Assembly: GCA_005882445.1 (NCBI GenBank)
Contig: VBAN01000347.1
Span: forward strand, 1-6,309
Source: Candidatus Segetimicrobium genomatis
GTDB taxonomy: Bacteria; Sysuimicrobiota; Sysuimicrobiia; Sysuimicrobiales; Segetimicrobiaceae
DNA length: 6,309 nucleotides
Direction: 5' to 3'
The position numbers and the translations under genes were made by a program. The notes under the pieces were generated by a model. It made no database searches, had not been told where the DNA came from, and saw nothing but the letters and a program-made list of their open reading frames with translations. This document shows, in pieces, positions 5,680 through 6,309 of the stretch. Position 1 is the first letter of the stretch. Every line of letters begins with the position of its first letter.

Positions 5680-5698
5680 TTAGGGTAGCCTCACCCCG
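5680..5698. promoter_or_regulatory. Candidate DtxR/IdeR-type iron box upstream of the FTR1 gene
   Basis: TTAGGGTAGCCTCACCCCG agrees at 14 of 19 positions with the DtxR/IdeR consensus TWAGGTTAGSCTAACCTWA, with the left half nearly perfect. It covers the -10 element of the FTR1 promoter, the classical position for repression by an iron-loaded DtxR-family protein. The iron-transport gene directly downstream supports the call. The consensus is from memory, and the right half is degenerate. Confidence 0.5.
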
Positions 5699-5710
5699 GC
5701 GGACTGTCAA
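5682..5710 (-). promoter_or_regulatory. Candidate promoter of the FTR1-lipB-hydrolase operon
   Basis: Perfect -35 TTGACA (5710-5705), a 17-nt spacer, then TACCCT (5687-5682) as a weak -10. It is in the short gap between the LemA stop (5727) and FTR1. Transcription would begin near 5675, leaving about 65 nt before the preferred GTG start. Confidence 0.55.
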
Positions 5711-5726
5711 GAACATGCGCGGGCCC

Positions 5727-6224
5727 TCACGGTGAGGACAGCGTCAGGGCCGGCGCCGTGCCGGCCGCGGACGCCGATTCGAAGTACGGCCGGACGCGGA
5801 ACCCGCCGAGCCCGGCGACGAGCATCGTGGGAAACTGCTGCACCCGGGTGTTGTAGACCGCCACCCGCGCGTTGTAGCGCCGCCGCTCGACGGCGATCCG
5901 GTTCTCCGTCCCCGCCAGTTCGTCCATCAGCCTGGCCACCGCCTCGACGGAGCGAAGGTTCGGATACGATTCCACCACGCCCAGCAGGCGGCCTAACGGC
6001 AGCGCCTCAAACACGGTCCGCTCCTGGACGAGCACGCCCCGCACCGCCTCGACAAGATTCGGGACGAGATCGACGCGGCGCTGATATTGCGTTTCCACCT
6101 GCGCCCACTGCGCATCGACCGCGGCGCGCGCCTGCACCAGGCGGTTGTACGTGAGCGCCGGCCATGCGGCGGCCGCCAGCAGCACGGCCGCGGCCAGAGC
6201 GGCGGTGCGGGAGGCCGGCGTCAC
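5727..6224 (-). CDS. LemA-family protein, internally shortened
   Basis: A 165-residue protein with one N-terminal membrane segment (about 7-25) and an outward helical domain. Conserved blocks are 'YNRLVQARAAVDAQWAQVE' (26-44), 'RRVDLVPNLVEAVRG' (49-63), 'VVESYPNLRS' (83-92), 'DELAGTENRIAVERRRYN' (101-118) and 'FPTMLVAGLGGFRVRPYFE' (131-149). LemA proteins usually have about 185-200 residues; here roughly 25-30 residues are missing between 'VQERTVFEA' (66-74) and 'LGRLLGVV' (77-84), within the first long helical hairpin. The frame is intact, so this is a deletion variant rather than a frameshift. The GTG start at 6224 overlaps the stop of the upstream gene by GTGA and has a G-rich stretch before it. 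LemA function is poorly known; partners are often TPM-domain or HtpX-like proteins, which may lie outside the window. A TGA stop at 5727 ends this unit. Confidence 0.9.
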   Translation of the reverse strand: MTPASRTAALAAAVLLAAAAWPALTYNRLVQARAAVDAQWAQVETQYQRRVDLVPNLVEAVRGVLVQERTVFEALPLGRLLGVVESYPNLRSVEAVARLMDELAGTENRIAVERRRYNARVAVYNTRVQQFPTMLVAGLGGFRVRPYFESASAAGTAPALTLSSP

Positions 6225-6309
6225 GCCCCCCGGGGCTCCCCATGGTCTCGGCGGGGGGGGGCCCCGGCGGCCCGGACGAGCGCGCCCGCGGCTTCGACGC
6301 CTCGGATCA
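6221..6309 (-). CDS. C-terminal end of an unidentified upstream gene
   Basis: One minus-strand frame is open from the right edge to a TGA at 6223-6221 and reads 'IRGVEAAGALVRAAG' followed by a short charged end. About 28 codons are visible and third positions are almost all G or C, in keeping with real coding sequence here. The competing frames are Arg/Pro-rich and poorer at third positions. The stop overlaps the LemA start as GTGA, the usual sign of translational coupling. There is too little sequence to name the product. A run of nine G (plus strand 6253-6261) lies inside it. Confidence 0.55.
   Translation of the reverse strand, partial: IRGVEAAGALVRAAGAPPRRDHGEPRGA

Noticed and set aside
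4972..5688. Plus-strand open frame (238 codons) opposite FTR1
   Set aside because: It is a charged, Arg/Glu-rich mirror of a membrane protein, with no membrane segments or motifs of its own.
5725..5740. CCTCAC/GTGAGG hairpin as a terminator after the LemA gene
   Set aside because: It is nearly a perfect palindrome with a one-base centre, leaving at most a 4-bp stem once a loop forms, and no T-run follows.

Overview
This 6.3 kb window comes from a GC-rich bacterial chromosome. Eight of the nine coding regions lie on the minus strand. I cannot name the genus. High GC, a bacterial lipoate gene, a CysO-like sulfur carrier and a DtxR/IdeR-type box upstream of an iron permease fit an actinobacterium-like or other GC-rich Gram-positive-like lineage, but none of these is decisive. 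There are no rRNA or tRNA genes, insertion sequences or CRISPR arrays.

Layout from left to right. (1) At 1-952 (minus) is a two-gene unit: a CysO-like ubiquitin-fold sulfur carrier (671-949), followed after 7 nt by a ParB-fold protein of the SerK/SbnI free-serine-kinase type that runs off the left edge (1-663). A promoter at 1115-1144 and a structured leader with a nested stem-loop and an intrinsic terminator precede it, so expression is probably controlled by attenuation. Together the two genes suggest an O-phosphoserine plus protein-thiocarboxylate route to cysteine. (2) At 1151-2374 (minus) is a secreted coiled-coil protein with a C-terminal LytM/M23 domain that lacks one canonical zinc-ligand histidine. 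(3) At 2571-2948 (plus) is an unrecognised small protein with a Lys/Arg-rich start, a Pro-rich middle and an acidic tail. It is the only plus-strand gene. (4) At 3073-5610 (minus) is an apparent operon in the order FTR1 iron permease, lipB (octanoyltransferase), and an AstE/AspA-type M14 zinc hydrolase. A TTGACA promoter overlapped by a DtxR/IdeR-like iron box lies upstream. (5) At 5727-6224 (minus) is an internally shortened LemA-family protein, whose start overlaps the stop of a gene entering from the right edge.

The most interesting points are: the leader RNA in front of the sulfur carrier, where one strand can pair with two alternative partners, one of them the terminator loop; the CysO-like/SerK-like pairing; and the near-identical promoters (TTGACA, then GCTANCCTAAA) of the sulfur-carrier unit and the iron permease operon, which hint at co-regulation. 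Also notable are the M23 domain with a His-to-Phe change at a zinc ligand and the charge-segregated protein. Everything here comes from reading the sequence by eye; no database search or folding program was run.
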